Below, piece after piece: positions 9,762 to 18,342 of a stretch of DNA of 44,286 nt. The first letter of the stretch is position 1, and each line of letters begins with the position of its first letter. Source of the DNA: Gemmatimonadota bacterium (GTDB lineage: Bacteria; Latescibacterota; UBA2968; UBA8231). The position numbers and the translations under genes were made by a program. The stretch lies in NCBI GenBank assembly GCA_018672475.1, contig JABHFS010000117.1, forward strand, positions 1-44,286. The letters are read 5' to 3'. A model generated the notes under the pieces. That model was given only the letters and a program-made list of their open reading frames with translations. It did not search any database and had not been told where the DNA came from.

Positions 9762-10982
9762 ATGCGATTCGACACGCTGCTCAAGGGCGGCCACCTCATC
9801 GACCCGAAGAATAACATCAATGCCCCGATGGACCTCGCGATCACCGACGGCAAAATCGCCGCCATCGATCAAGACATCCCCGCCGACCAGGCCCAACAGG
9901 TCCTCGACGTTACCGGCCTCTATATTACCCCCGGGCTCGTCGATATCCACACCCACATGTATGCCACCCCCGGCTGGGCCAACGCCTGGGCAGGCGACAA
10001 TAGCATCCTGCCCGACGGGTTCTCCTTCCGCAGCGGCGTCACCACCATGGTCGACACCGGCAGCGCCGGCTGGCGCACCTTCCCCGACTTCCGCGAACGC
10101 GTGCTCACCCGCTTCCAGACCCGCATGTACGCCTTTCTCAATATCGCCAGCATGGGCATGGTCTCGACCACCCTTGAGCAAAACGTCTCCGATATGGACG
10201 TCGAGCGCACTGCCGCCGTTATGAAGGAACACAGCGATTTCGTCGTCGGTTCCAAAACCGCCCACTTCCTAAGCCCCGACTGGGTCTCGACCGACCGCGC
10301 CCTGGCCGCAGGACAAGCCGCCGGTATGCCCGCGATGATCGACTTCGGCCTTTTTCCCCGCGAGCGCCCCTACTACGAACTGGTCACCGAACGCATGGCC
10401 CCCGGCGATATCAGCACGCATATGTTTCTCGGCGATGTGCCCTGGCTCGACGCCGATGGCAAAGTACTCAACTATCTGCGCCAAGCCCGCAAACGCGGCG
10501 TGATCTTCGACGTCGGCCACGGCGGCGGCTCCTTCTACTGGCGCAACGCCATACCCGCCATCGAACAAGGCTTCTACCCCGACTCCATCAGCACCGACCT
10601 GCACACCAAAAACATGAACGAAGACATGATGGACATGGTTACCGTAATGTCTAAGTTTCTGGTCATGGGCATGCCGCTCGATGAAGTCATCCGCGAATCC
10701 ACCGTCAACCCCGCCCGTGAAATCGGCCACGAAGAATTGGGGCATTTGTCCGTCGGCGCGGTTGCCGATGTCGCCGGTCTGAATATTCTGCAAGGCGACT
10801 TTGGCTATACCGACGTAGCTAGCGGCCTGTTCCGCGGCAAGCAGCGCATCGTCTGCGAACTGACGTTGCAGGATGGCGTGGTAAAATGGGACTGGGACGG
10901 CCGCATCGGCATCGACTACCGCGAACTGCCGCCTCTTTACGGCGTCCGTGATCCGGAGGGGTTGGTTATGCCGCCGGAATAG
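9762..10982 (+). CDS. Amidohydrolase family metal-dependent hydrolase (EF_0837/dihydroorotase-like)
   Basis: The protein has 406 residues in the amidohydrolase superfamily. Metal-site residues can be followed along the chain: H63-x-H65 (GLVDIHTHMY), a probable carboxylated K165 (VVGSKTAHF), H220 (DISTHMFLG), H253 (DVGHGGGSF) and D279 (STDLHTKN). This matches two-metal enzymes of the EF_0837/Atu3266 group, which hydrolyse acyl-amino-acid or ester substrates rather than dihydroorotate. The N-terminal FDTLLKGGHLIDPKNNINAP and C-terminal VADVAGLNIL strands form the usual composite sandwich domain. ACGGAGA lies upstream of ATG 9762. It converges on the xylose-isomerase-like gene; a role in opening or deacylating a sugar-derived substrate is possible but not shown. 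Confidence 0.9.
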   Translation: MRFDTLLKGGHLIDPKNNINAPMDLAITDGKIAAIDQDIPADQAQQVLDVTGLYITPGLVDIHTHMYATPGWANAWAGDNSILPDGFSFRSGVTTMVDTGSAGWRTFPDFRERVLTRFQTRMYAFLNIASMGMVSTTLEQNVSDMDVERTAAVMKEHSDFVVGSKTAHFLSPDWVSTDRALAAGQAAGMPAMIDFGLFPRERPYYELVTERMAPGDISTHMFLGDVPWLDADGKVLNYLRQARKRGVIFDVGHGGGSFYWRNAIPAIEQGFYPDSISTDLHTKNMNEDMMDMVTVMSKFLVMGMPLDEVIRESTVNPAREIGHEELGHLSVGAVADVAGLNILQGDFGYTDVASGLFRGKQRIVCELTLQDGVVKWDWDGRIGIDYRELPPLYGVRDPEGLVMPPE

Positions 10983-11035
10983 GTGGCGTTGGAGGGCGAG
11001 GAACGGTGGCTGAGCTTGGGGGGGTCTTCCTATAC

Positions 11036-11077
11036 CGCTCATTCTCGCCCGACAGGAATGTCGGGCGAGAATGAGCG
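11036..11077. repeat. Perfect 19-bp inverted repeat with GGAA loop (CGAGAATGAGCGA repeat family)
   Basis: Arms cgctcattctcgcccgaca (11036-11054) and its exact reverse complement (11059-11077) enclose GGAA. It sits between two convergent genes and has no following T-run, so it is not a standard intrinsic terminator, though it could still stop or stabilise transcripts. The right arm carries the 14-base core CGAGAATGAGCGAA that recurs elsewhere in the window. Confidence 0.85.
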
Positions 11078-11119
11078 AAGGTAAGCCTCCAAAAGCTCCA
11101 CCACCATTCGCCGCCCCAC

Positions 11120-11869
11120 CTACCCTACCAACCCCCGCATAACCTCCACACACTTCGTCAACGCCGGCACCGGATTCTCGACATCCGCCTCATACTCGAT
11201 TACCGCCATCCCATCAAAACCATCCGCCTCCAACGCGTCGACAAAACCCTTCAAATCCAAGGTGCCCTGCCCCACCACCGTATCGTTCCACATTCCGTCC
11301 TTGTCGAAGACGAAGTCTTTATAATGCACTCCGTAGGTCTGCCCCGGAAAGTTCTCGACCCACTTCACCGGATTGCCCTGGCGCGGCCCGATCTGTAACG
11401 CCCATGCCGAGTCGATGCACAAGCCCACCTCCGGTCCACCCAAACCCACCAGGTGCTTCAACACATCCGGCGACCCGCCGAACGAATAACCGCCGTGGCA
11501 ATGGATACCGACCTTGATGCCGTACTCACGGCTCCACGCGCGCACCATAGGGATCGCTTTGGTATAGCTGTCAATTTTGAAATGACACGAAATGTGCTTG
11601 GCCCCGGCGATTGCCGCGCACTCGAAGAAATCGCGATCCGAATCCAGTCCGGTGAAGGTCTGTACTCCGATCGAAACGATGCCCACCTCGGCGTCCTGGT
11701 AGGTCTTGACGATGTCCTTCCAGCCTTCGGGATCGTTGAAGTCGGCGTGCACAGCGCAAACCTCAATCGTGTTGACGCCGATCGCCTTCACTTTTTCCGC
11801 CACTTCGGCGTTGTCCTTGAAATGGCGGAAACAGAAACTCTGTACGCCATAGTCCAGTGCAGCACCCAT
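11120..11869 (-). CDS. Sugar phosphate isomerase/epimerase family (xylose isomerase-like TIM barrel)
   Basis: The protein has 249 residues with the AP-endonuclease-2/xylose-isomerase-like barrel. Candidate metal and catalytic residues are E36 (TIEVCAVH), H123 and H125 (GIHCHGGYSFGG), D153 (LCIDSAWAL), H182 and D185 (GVHYKDF) and the final glutamate in MAVIEYEAD. Start at 11869 is backed by GCAGGAGCG just upstream. The cytoplasmic enzyme is likely to isomerise or epimerise a sugar or keto acid (inosose isomerase, hydroxypyruvate isomerase and ketose epimerase relatives share this pattern). It is the only gene of its transcript; the amidohydrolase ends convergently opposite. Confidence 0.88.
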   Translation of the reverse strand: MGAALDYGVQSFCFRHFKDNAEVAEKVKAIGVNTIEVCAVHADFNDPEGWKDIVKTYQDAEVGIVSIGVQTFTGLDSDRDFFECAAIAGAKHISCHFKIDSYTKAIPMVRAWSREYGIKVGIHCHGGYSFGGSPDVLKHLVGLGGPEVGLCIDSAWALQIGPRQGNPVKWVENFPGQTYGVHYKDFVFDKDGMWNDTVVGQGTLDLKGFVDALEADGFDGMAVIEYEADVENPVPALTKCVEVMRGLVG

Positions 11870-11953
11870 GTAATCTCGCTCCTGCGTATGATGTGAGTTT
11901 TATAAACAGACTAAATAAGAAAAGCCAAGCGGCGCTTTTATTCAATAAGGCGC

Positions 11954-12925
11954 TTGGAGCAGTTCGACGAAGCCGGCAAGCTATTCGCCGAAACTGCAAT
12001 CACAGACCTACCCGCGTGGTTACAACAACGCTTGGCCGAATACGCCGCCGAATACGGCCACCAATTGGCCAGCCTCGATTTCTTTTGGCCCACCACCGGC
12101 GAAGACCAAGCGCAACTCTGCCAAACACTCGGCGTGTTCGCGCAACAAGATATCGAAGCGCCCGAAGCACAACGCCAGCGCACGGCGCAGCGCCGCGACG
12201 ATAGCGTAGCGGCGGTCCTGGCCCAACTCGCCGACGACGAGCGCGCTACCATGGCCGCGCTGATCGACTATTACCAGACCAACGCCTCGGTGCGCGAAGA
12301 CGCCAACTTCTATTTTCAATTGGGCTGGCCGCTGATGCGCGCTGCAGTCTTGGAATTAGCACAGAGGCTGGTCAAAGCCGGCGTGTTAACAGACACCGAC
12401 GCCGTATTCTTCCTCGAAAAAGACGAACTGCAAGGCGCGGTAGCCGCACTGGAAAATTCGGCGGCAATTTCACTGCAACAGGTCGCGGCGGGCCGACAGC
12501 GCACCTGGCAGGAACAACGCCAACTCGACGCACCGGACATGTTGGGCGAAAAGGAAGAGGAGGACCGTGGCGAAAAGGGCTACTTCGACGATGAAGAAGG
12601 GCGCCGGATAATAGCCCAGGGCGTCAGCCCCGGCATCTGCCGAGGACGAGTGCGTATTGCACAGCCCGGCGACAAGGTGGTGCCGCTAGAGAAGGGGGAG
12701 ATATTAGTAACGCACGCGGCCAGCCCGCAGCTGACGCCATTGATGCTAATGGCCGGCGCGCTGGTCGTCGAAGTCGGCGGCGGCGCCAGCCACTCCTCGT
12801 TGGTCGCGCGTGAATTGGGCTTGCCGGCGATCGTCGATGCGCCTCAGGCCATACAGGTGCTCACAGACGGTATGTTGGTCGAAGTCGACGGCGCGCGCGG
12901 CGTGTTGCGGATAATTGAAGAGTGA
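11954..12925 (+). pseudogene. C-terminal part of a PEP-utilising enzyme (PEP synthase/rifampin phosphotransferase type)
   Basis: The C-terminal ~110 residues form the swivelling phosphohistidine domain: RRIIAQGVSPGICRGRVRIA, LEKGEILVTHAASPQLTPLM and GGGASHSSLVARELGLPAIV, with the histidine of ASHS as phosphate carrier. The preceding 200 residues match the middle region of rifampin-phosphotransferase-like proteins (ARG, RQRTAQRR, DYYQTNASVREDANFYF). The ~350-residue N-terminal ATP-grasp domain, needed to charge the histidine, is absent. The frame opens only at 11915, with no ATG and no ribosome-binding site; TTG 11954 is nominal. A 5'-truncated pseudogene is the best reading. A stand-alone swivel protein is possible but less likely. 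Confidence 0.7.
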
Positions 12926-13011
12926 TACTCACAGAACGCAATAATCGTAGAGACGGCGGACGGCACATTAGCTCAGCGCAAAAGCGCCAACAACAAAGAC
13001 CCGAGTAACGC

Positions 13012-13893
13012 TTACGCCGGCATCCGCCGCCCCGAATGCGCCCGACCAACCACCGCCGTTTCTTCGCGCCGGCCGGCGATCACCCGCGCACCAGCATCGA
13101 TATTATCGGCGACCGTCTCCGGCGTCGAGGAATGCAAAAACGCCACGCCATTCTGCAAGCAGGCGGCCTTGACTCGCTCATGGGTCTCCTGTATCAGCGC
13201 CGGCCAGGGCTGCGGCATCTTGCGATAGCCCAGGGACAAACTCAAATCCCCCGGCCCCATCTCGGCAAAACCAATACCGGGCACCGCCAATATTTCCTCG
13301 ATATGCGGCAGCGCCGCCGGCGATTCGATCTTGATCCCCAACAGCAATTCGCCTTGCGGGTTGAGCGGCCACGGATCGGCTTTGGCCAGGTATTCATCGC
13401 GGTCAACGCCCCAGACTTTCGCACATACCGACTCCGAACCCACCCCGCGCCTGCCCTGCTGTAAGCTCTCGCCAACTCCGATCTCGTTGACCGGATAACG
13501 GCAACTCTCGACAAAGGCCCTGACCGCGGCTGCCGACTCGGCCTGACACAATAAGATTCCGTGCACGCCACGCGCCAAAAGTTGGCGAAATTGCCAAGCG
13601 TTAAAGCGCACGATCTCCTCTGAGACCGCCTCGACCGGCGCCTCGACGATCACCGTCGGCGTCCGGTGTCCGCTGCGCGTCGGCCCCCCGTCTACTAAGC
13701 CGCGCAAGTACTCATCTAACCCGGCCATATCAAACGCCCCGTGCTCCATGCCGACATTGAAATAGTCGGCCCAGGTCGCCGCATCTTCTTTGCCTTGCGC
13801 ATAGGTCAGCACATGCCCTACATGCTCACCCGTATAATAGACGGGCTGGTCCTCGGCGAGCAGTTCGATCGTGCGATTGATTCTAGTAGCCAT
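13012..13893 (-). CDS. HpcH/HpaI aldolase family protein
   Basis: From ATG 13893 (preceded by AAAGGTGGG) the protein has 293 residues. It has the class II pyruvate-aldolase barrel: ARGVHGILLCQAESAAAVRA, the metal-binding glutamate E190 in LGIKIESPAAL, the second metal ligand D216 in EMGPGDLSLSLGY, and a late NGVAFLHSS strand. The longer open frame to 13944 has no conserved content. Relatives cleave 2-keto-3-deoxy sugar acids to pyruvate and an aldehyde (for example RhmA, GarL, HpaI). Here it would fit as the last step for products of the nearby dehydratases. An insertion of ~50 residues (DRDEYLAKADPWPLNPQGEL) is like that in some dedicated subfamilies, so the substrate stays open. Confidence 0.87.
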   Translation of the reverse strand: MATRINRTIELLAEDQPVYYTGEHVGHVLTYAQGKEDAATWADYFNVGMEHGAFDMAGLDEYLRGLVDGGPTRSGHRTPTVIVEAPVEAVSEEIVRFNAWQFRQLLARGVHGILLCQAESAAAVRAFVESCRYPVNEIGVGESLQQGRRGVGSESVCAKVWGVDRDEYLAKADPWPLNPQGELLLGIKIESPAALPHIEEILAVPGIGFAEMGPGDLSLSLGYRKMPQPWPALIQETHERVKAACLQNGVAFLHSSTPETVADNIDAGARVIAGRREETAVVGRAHSGRRMPA

Positions 13894-13997
13894 ATCCCAC
13901 CTTTCCGCTATCTCAGCCAAGCGCTCACTCCGCCTCACAACCACAGCCCCGCCCCGTCGGGCAGAATGGCGAGCACGGTTCTCATCGACTTATACTT

Positions 13998-14858
13998 TTA
14001 GTTCCACGAATCAACCCCCAACAGCTTCCGCCCTAACGTCGTCAACTCTGCCGGCTGCTGGTGCGTATGCTCCAAATCCCTCGGGTCGCCGGGCCAATTG
14101 GCTTGCGGCCGCCGCTCTTGCCAGCTCTCGATCCGCCGATCGCGCGCCTCACCACCGTCTTCAGGAGCCGGCGACATGGTGATATACTGCGCCAAGCGCG
14201 GCCGGTCGGAGCGATTGTGCCCGTTGCCGTGTGGCAACAGGCTATGCCAGATCAGCAAGTCCCCGGCCTTGCCCGTGATCGACTTGATCTCCAGCCCTTC
14301 CAAATCTGGCCGCTGCGGGTTGCGGTCTTCCGGTTGAGTCTTGACCCATTCGTCAAAGATCCGCTGAAAACCCGGTACACACTGGAACCCGCCCTGCTGC
14401 TCCGAGGTGTCCGTCAAATACAGCACGCCCTGCACGCCAAAAGAAACCGGCTGCTGCGAGGTATCCTTGTCCCAGTGGATCATGCCCTCGTTGCACCACT
14501 CGGGTTTATCCTCGCGCGCCGGCGGTTTCATATTCGCCCGGTCCAACGAAACCCACAGCTTTTCATCTCCCCAGATCTCGGAAAAAGCCTGGTGTATTCG
14601 GGGATACTGTCGATTGTCCCACAGCGCCTGATGTTGGTAGATCTCGACCATGCCCGCCGCCGATATCGGCGAACACCTATCATCCCGCGAATAGGGTTTG
14701 TACTTATACCAAGCCTCCCGATCTTCGCGGTCAATCTGCAAAAAATCCCAAATCACATCCACCATTGCGTCCAGGTTTTGCTGCGGCACGGCGTCGTGCA
14801 CCACCACATAGCCATTCTCCTGCCAAAACGCCCAATCCTCTTTACTCAATACCGGCAT
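13998..14858 (-). CDS. Phytanoyl-CoA dioxygenase (PhyH) family protein
   Basis: The protein has 286 residues. The Fe(II) triad is H128-x-D130 (GMIHWDKDTS) and H210 (SLLPHGNGHN), with R219 or R221 for 2-oxoglutarate (RSDRPRLAQY). It also has the GGFQCVPGFQ and KAGDLLIWHS strands expected for the family. Start at 14858 has an AGAGGAG ribosome-binding site 5 bases upstream. The C-terminal tail (PADWPGDPRDLEHTH-like segment, then LTTLGRKLLGVDSW) is typical of a PhyH subgroup that acts on small polar substrates, but no substrate can be assigned. It is divergent or independent from its neighbours: the mannonate dehydratase gene ends ~110 bases upstream, on the same strand. Confidence 0.9.
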   Translation of the reverse strand: MPVLSKEDWAFWQENGYVVVHDAVPQQNLDAMVDVIWDFLQIDREDREAWYKYKPYSRDDRCSPISAAGMVEIYQHQALWDNRQYPRIHQAFSEIWGDEKLWVSLDRANMKPPAREDKPEWCNEGMIHWDKDTSQQPVSFGVQGVLYLTDTSEQQGGFQCVPGFQRIFDEWVKTQPEDRNPQRPDLEGLEIKSITGKAGDLLIWHSLLPHGNGHNRSDRPRLAQYITMSPAPEDGGEARDRRIESWQERRPQANWPGDPRDLEHTHQQPAELTTLGRKLLGVDSWN

Positions 14859-14970
14859 ACTAGCTCCTCTGACTATTGCTTATTAAGACAAAACTAAGAC
14901 ACTTATAAAAAAGAACGGATATAAACTATATGGGCAAAAATTACAGCATCACCGGCGGGTATTCGCACGA

Positions 14971-15984
14971 CTACCCATACACCATCTTTATCAACGCCCG
15001 TATATACCCAATAGCATAGGCCTTGCCGTGCATATTATCGTATCCCTCCGGCATCTTCGGCGTATGATCCATCATAAACGGCCCGTTAAAACCGTTGTCC
15101 CTATACACCTCCATCGCCCGCCGCATATCCACCTCACCCTCGTCCATAAAAACCTCGGTGAATCGCGGCAATTGCCCGCGCACATTGCGGAAATGCACCC
15201 AGGCGATCACGCCCTTCGACGCCATCTCGGCGATCGCGTCGTAGATTTTTTCCGGCCCCAGCAACTCCGTCATGCAGCCCTGGCAAAAGAGCATGCCATT
15301 GTTGCCGCTCGGCGCGAGCTCGAAAAAGGTCTTGCGAAACTGCTCCAGCGTCGAGCAAATCTGTGCCACACCGCCCAGCGGCTCGGGGATCGGCGGATCG
15401 TCCGGATGCAGCGCCATACGCACCCCGGCCTTTTCCGCCGTCGGCACTGCCGCCTTGAGGAACTTCTCCATGTGTTGCCACATCTGCGCTTCGTCGACCG
15501 GCGGTTCGTGCGGCGTCGGGCGGTTCTTGTCGAACTCAGCATAGTCGAAGGTGCTGTACTGCACACCGCCGCGCCCGATATCCGCCGTAGTGCGAAAATT
15601 GCCCATCGGTTTAAAATTCCAGCCCACACAGGGAATCCCTGCACGACCCAGACTCTCCAACATCGCACACCAATGGCCGATCTTCTCGTCCATATCGGCC
15701 TCGGCCAGTGTGATTTCCTCCCAGGCCGGCATGAAGATATTGTTCAGCTTCATGCCGTGCGCCTCGACTTTTTCGCGCGCTTGTTCGAAGGCCTCTGTGC
15801 AATCTTTGCCGGCCTTCAAATCCTGCGCCAGCGAAGTATTCGCCGAACCGGTGCTGCCCCGGCGCCCCTTGGCCGCCGGTCCGCCGCGCAATTCAAGATG
15901 AATCGAGTCGACGCCGAGCGCATTAAAATAACTCAGATGTTCGTCGTCGAGATCACCGATCGATAGTTGGTCCTGTATATACAT
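14971..15984 (-). CDS. Mannonate dehydratase-like (UxuA family)
   Basis: The protein has 337 residues with UxuA signatures: H193-x-D195 (RMALHPDDPP), FCQGC (C234, C237), H264 in VHFRNVRG and D306/H307 in MMDHTPKM. UxuA removes water from D-mannonate to give 2-keto-3-deoxy-D-gluconate in glucuronate breakdown. This protein is a little shorter than E. coli UxuA (394 residues) and resembles the UxuA-like group of uncultured bacteria, so it may act on a related aldonate. It starts 7 bases after the stop of the upstream exported mutarotase-like gene, so both are likely to be in one operon (upstream gene exported, this one cytoplasmic). Confidence 0.87.
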   Translation of the reverse strand: MYIQDQLSIGDLDDEHLSYFNALGVDSIHLELRGGPAAKGRRGSTGSANTSLAQDLKAGKDCTEAFEQAREKVEAHGMKLNNIFMPAWEEITLAEADMDEKIGHWCAMLESLGRAGIPCVGWNFKPMGNFRTTADIGRGGVQYSTFDYAEFDKNRPTPHEPPVDEAQMWQHMEKFLKAAVPTAEKAGVRMALHPDDPPIPEPLGGVAQICSTLEQFRKTFFELAPSGNNGMLFCQGCMTELLGPEKIYDAIAEMASKGVIAWVHFRNVRGQLPRFTEVFMDEGEVDMRRAMEVYRDNGFNGPFMMDHTPKMPEGYDNMHGKAYAIGYIRALIKMVYG

Positions 15985-15991
15985 CCGTCGC

Positions 15992-16969
15992 TCACTTTTC
16001 GTCGACAGTTAAAGTGTAGTAATTGGTCCACTCCTGCACTGCACCTGACACGAGGTTAATGCCGATAAATGGCTCGGGACACGCCGCCGTCTTTACCGAC
16101 CAGAAATTGTATTTGATGATCGGCGTATCGCCCCTAAAATGCACCGCCGCGCCCGTCTTGTTGTTGCGCACCATCCCCGCGTTATACTCGACCGGGCCCG
16201 CGCCTTCGTGCACTTGCACCCACAATGACCGGTCACCGAGCGCTTCCTCGACGACGATCTGCTTGCCGCGCACCCAAGCCAAACCGGGAAACTCCGCGTT
16301 GATATCTTTCGGCTCTTTGGCCGTAAACGGGAACCTCACGCTATAATCCGGCCCATAGGGCACATCATCTATTAACGTAAAATTGTGGTTGTAGTGGTTG
16401 ATGTCGATCGTCTTCTCGCCGCTATTTTCCAAGCGATGCGCGATGGAAAAACCCGTTCCGGCCAATTCAATCCGCTTCTTGTACTTATACGCCCATCCGC
16501 GTTCGCCAACAAAATCCTGACGAAACTCCACCCAGTTCTTGCCGTGCTCTACCTCCCATTCGCCCGCGCGGATAATCTCGTATTCCCCGTGAAACTTGTA
16601 CTCTTTCTCCGAACCCTTCCGCAACAAACCCACCCCAACCTTCACAAACGACCCGCCCGCCTCGACCTCGTCAAAACCCGAAGGATTGTCCATGCCGAAC
16701 TCCTCCGCCGGCCCAGTGACAAAGTCGTGCCCCACCGGGTCGTGCGGAAAGCGCCACGGCCCGTAAAAAGAATGGCCCTTGTATTCCACCCGCGAAATAA
16801 TGCCCGACCAGTCAAAACGCGTCCCGCGATAATACCCGTCCTCCGCACCCGGCAGATACAACGCCATCTTCAACTCACTATTCGCCAACTGAAGCATAGG
16901 AAACCCTTCTTCTTCTTCTGCAAACGCCATCGACGCGCATAACACCACAACACTTATTAGAACTTTCAT
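15992..16969 (-). CDS. Exported mutarotase-like (galactose mutarotase fold) protein
   Basis: The protein has 325 residues. A signal peptide is plain (KVLISVVVLCASMAFAEEEE). The mature part has the beta-sandwich pattern of aldose-1-epimerases: GYYRGTRFDWSGIISRVEY, a central histidine segment INHYNHNFTLIDD, and a late LWVQVHEG strand. It is not a close galM, and the catalytic role of the histidine is inferred. AGGAGAGT stands just before ATG 16969. It probably binds or interconverts a sugar in the periplasm, feeding the UxuA-like enzyme encoded immediately downstream. A lectin-like, non-catalytic role is also possible. Confidence 0.75.
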   Translation of the reverse strand: MKVLISVVVLCASMAFAEEEEGFPMLQLANSELKMALYLPGAEDGYYRGTRFDWSGIISRVEYKGHSFYGPWRFPHDPVGHDFVTGPAEEFGMDNPSGFDEVEAGGSFVKVGVGLLRKGSEKEYKFHGEYEIIRAGEWEVEHGKNWVEFRQDFVGERGWAYKYKKRIELAGTGFSIAHRLENSGEKTIDINHYNHNFTLIDDVPYGPDYSVRFPFTAKEPKDINAEFPGLAWVRGKQIVVEEALGDRSLWVQVHEGAGPVEYNAGMVRNNKTGAAVHFRGDTPIIKYNFWSVKTAACPEPFIGINLVSGAVQEWTNYYTLTVDEK

Positions 16970-17036
16970 AGGACTCTCCTTTTATAGGTTCCTACTACTC
17001 ACTTTCCTTGCAGTGAAACTAATAATAGCCGGAGAG

Positions 17037-17185
17037 CCTGTCTGGAGTATACCCAGGAGCGGCTTTACAGTACTCGATTTCACAGGAGAGTGAAACCGGC
17101 TACAGCCCTCGGAGCAAAGTAAGCTCCCGCAGGGCGCATATTGCAAAGCGATACGTGCATGAGCGAAGAGTATACCTCAGACCGG
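17037..17185. repeat. Intergenic element with imperfect terminal inverted repeats
   Basis: The left end cctgtctggagtatac (17037-17052) and the reverse complement of the right end (17170-17185) match at 13 of 16 positions. Inside are gtgcatgagcgaagag, close to the core of the other repeats, and gcaaagcgatacgtgcatgag, also found in altered form at about 25232-25256. The right end stops 15 bases after a PhyH stop codon. It is probably a small non-autonomous repeat; no protein is encoded. Confidence 0.5.
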
Positions 17186-17199
17186 CCCGTCCTCCACCA

Positions 17200-18105
17200 T
17201 TACACCGGTTTTCGATCCTTCTGATTCTGCCCCCCGTACTGAAAGCCCGGCACATTATTCGCACAATGCGTTTCACGAAACAACGTCTGCCGCATCGCCG
17301 GCATCTGGTCTATCAACGGCGCCGGCGGCTGCCAAGGACTCCACCGCGACCCAACGCTATTGTAGAGATTGAAAATCGCCACGCGCTCGTTCTCCTCATT
17401 GGTCCAAGGACAGGTGCTATGCGCCAAGGCCTCGGTAAAAAACAACACCGAGCCCGCCGGGCATTCATAAGTGTCCCACACCGCCGAATGCGGATCCTGT
17501 ATCGACTCCGGCGCGGCATAGGCCGCCTTGTGGCTGCCCGTCGCCAAGAGCGTGCCCCCCTGATACATCTTCACCGGCGCCAACTCCCACACTACTCGCG
17601 TCAGCCCGCTGAACGACTTGCCTGGGATACTTTGATAATGATGCGAGTCATAGGCAAAGCGGAACAGGCCGCTACCATTGTGCGGGCCGAAAACACCCTG
17701 CCGTTCCGGCGTCGCCGCTGGATTGCGCAGGCCGCTGCCCTCCATACGGAAACCATAACACTCCGGGCTCGAAAGATGCGGAAAAGCGAGAAACTCATTC
17801 AAAAAACCCACCACCACCGGATGGTCCGTCAACTTCTGCAACGGCCCGGCAACATGGCTGCGCTCGTGCTCGGGCAGCGACTCCGGGTCGTTCTGCACCC
17901 TTAGCGCGTAGTCCTTCATCTGGACCACCTCGTCATCGGCCAACAAACCCGGCACCAACAACCAGCCGCGCGTGTCAAAGAGGTACTTCTGCTCATCGGT
18001 CAGCTCGACGATCGGCTCGCCATCAGCGTTCTTCGTCGGCAGGTCGCCTTCGGCCACCTCCAGCTTCTGCCCCAGATTCTTGTCGACCACATATGCTTCG
18101 CTCAT
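17200..18105 (-). CDS. Phytanoyl-CoA dioxygenase (PhyH) family protein lacking a clear HxD
   Basis: The protein has 301 residues. Family strands are recognisable (FDTRGWLLVPGLLADDEV, GLTRVVWELAPV, GGTLLATGSHKAAY, PAGSVLFFTEALAHSTCPW, NERVAIFNLYN). The distal metal histidine H229 and R241 are in place. At the position of the first metal pair, however, the sequence is H142-N-G (PHNGSG); the aspartate is missing, as in halogenase-like or inactive members, or it may be supplied by D153 or H155/H156 (YDSHHYQ). A TAAAGGTAG ribosome-binding site precedes ATG 18105. Substrate unknown; activity itself is uncertain. Confidence 0.83.
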   Translation of the reverse strand: MSEAYVVDKNLGQKLEVAEGDLPTKNADGEPIVELTDEQKYLFDTRGWLLVPGLLADDEVVQMKDYALRVQNDPESLPEHERSHVAGPLQKLTDHPVVVGFLNEFLAFPHLSSPECYGFRMEGSGLRNPAATPERQGVFGPHNGSGLFRFAYDSHHYQSIPGKSFSGLTRVVWELAPVKMYQGGTLLATGSHKAAYAAPESIQDPHSAVWDTYECPAGSVLFFTEALAHSTCPWTNEENERVAIFNLYNSVGSRWSPWQPPAPLIDQMPAMRQTLFRETHCANNVPGFQYGGQNQKDRKPV

Positions 18106-18196
18106 CTACCTTTACTCCTTAGATAATTTTAACAAGCCAACACTTTAATATCGGAGCATTCGCCCACAACAATCTCTACAAAAAAGGGATTTCTGA

Positions 18197-18328
18197 GGAG
18201 TGAGTAGGGCTTTCCCCTATGTGAATTGAGTTTTCTATTTTGCAGGACAATAACATAGAAAACCCCTCCTCACAGTGGCCCAGGAATGGACCACGAGAAT
18301 GAGCGAGAGACAAATCCCTACTCACTCC
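18197..18328. repeat. Intergenic element with 13-bp perfect inverted repeats
   Basis: Arms ggagtgagtaggg (18197-18209) and its exact complement (18316-18328) enclose ~106 bases. Next to the right arm lies the core cgagaatgagcga (18294-18306) with ggaatgg just before it. The element ends 14 bases after the stop codon of a PhyH gene, as does the element near 17.1 kb. No coding content was seen. Confidence 0.7.
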
Positions 18329-18342
18329 GTCAACCGCACCAG

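Noticed and set aside
9387..10265. Long minus-strand open frame of 292 residues opposite the amidohydrolase
   Set aside because: It is antisense to a well-supported enzyme gene and has the repetitive Gly/Asp/Val pattern that comes from a GC-biased third position.
11036..11077. Perfect hairpin as bidirectional terminator between convergent genes
   Set aside because: Neither side has a run of T, and the sequence belongs to a dispersed repeat family.
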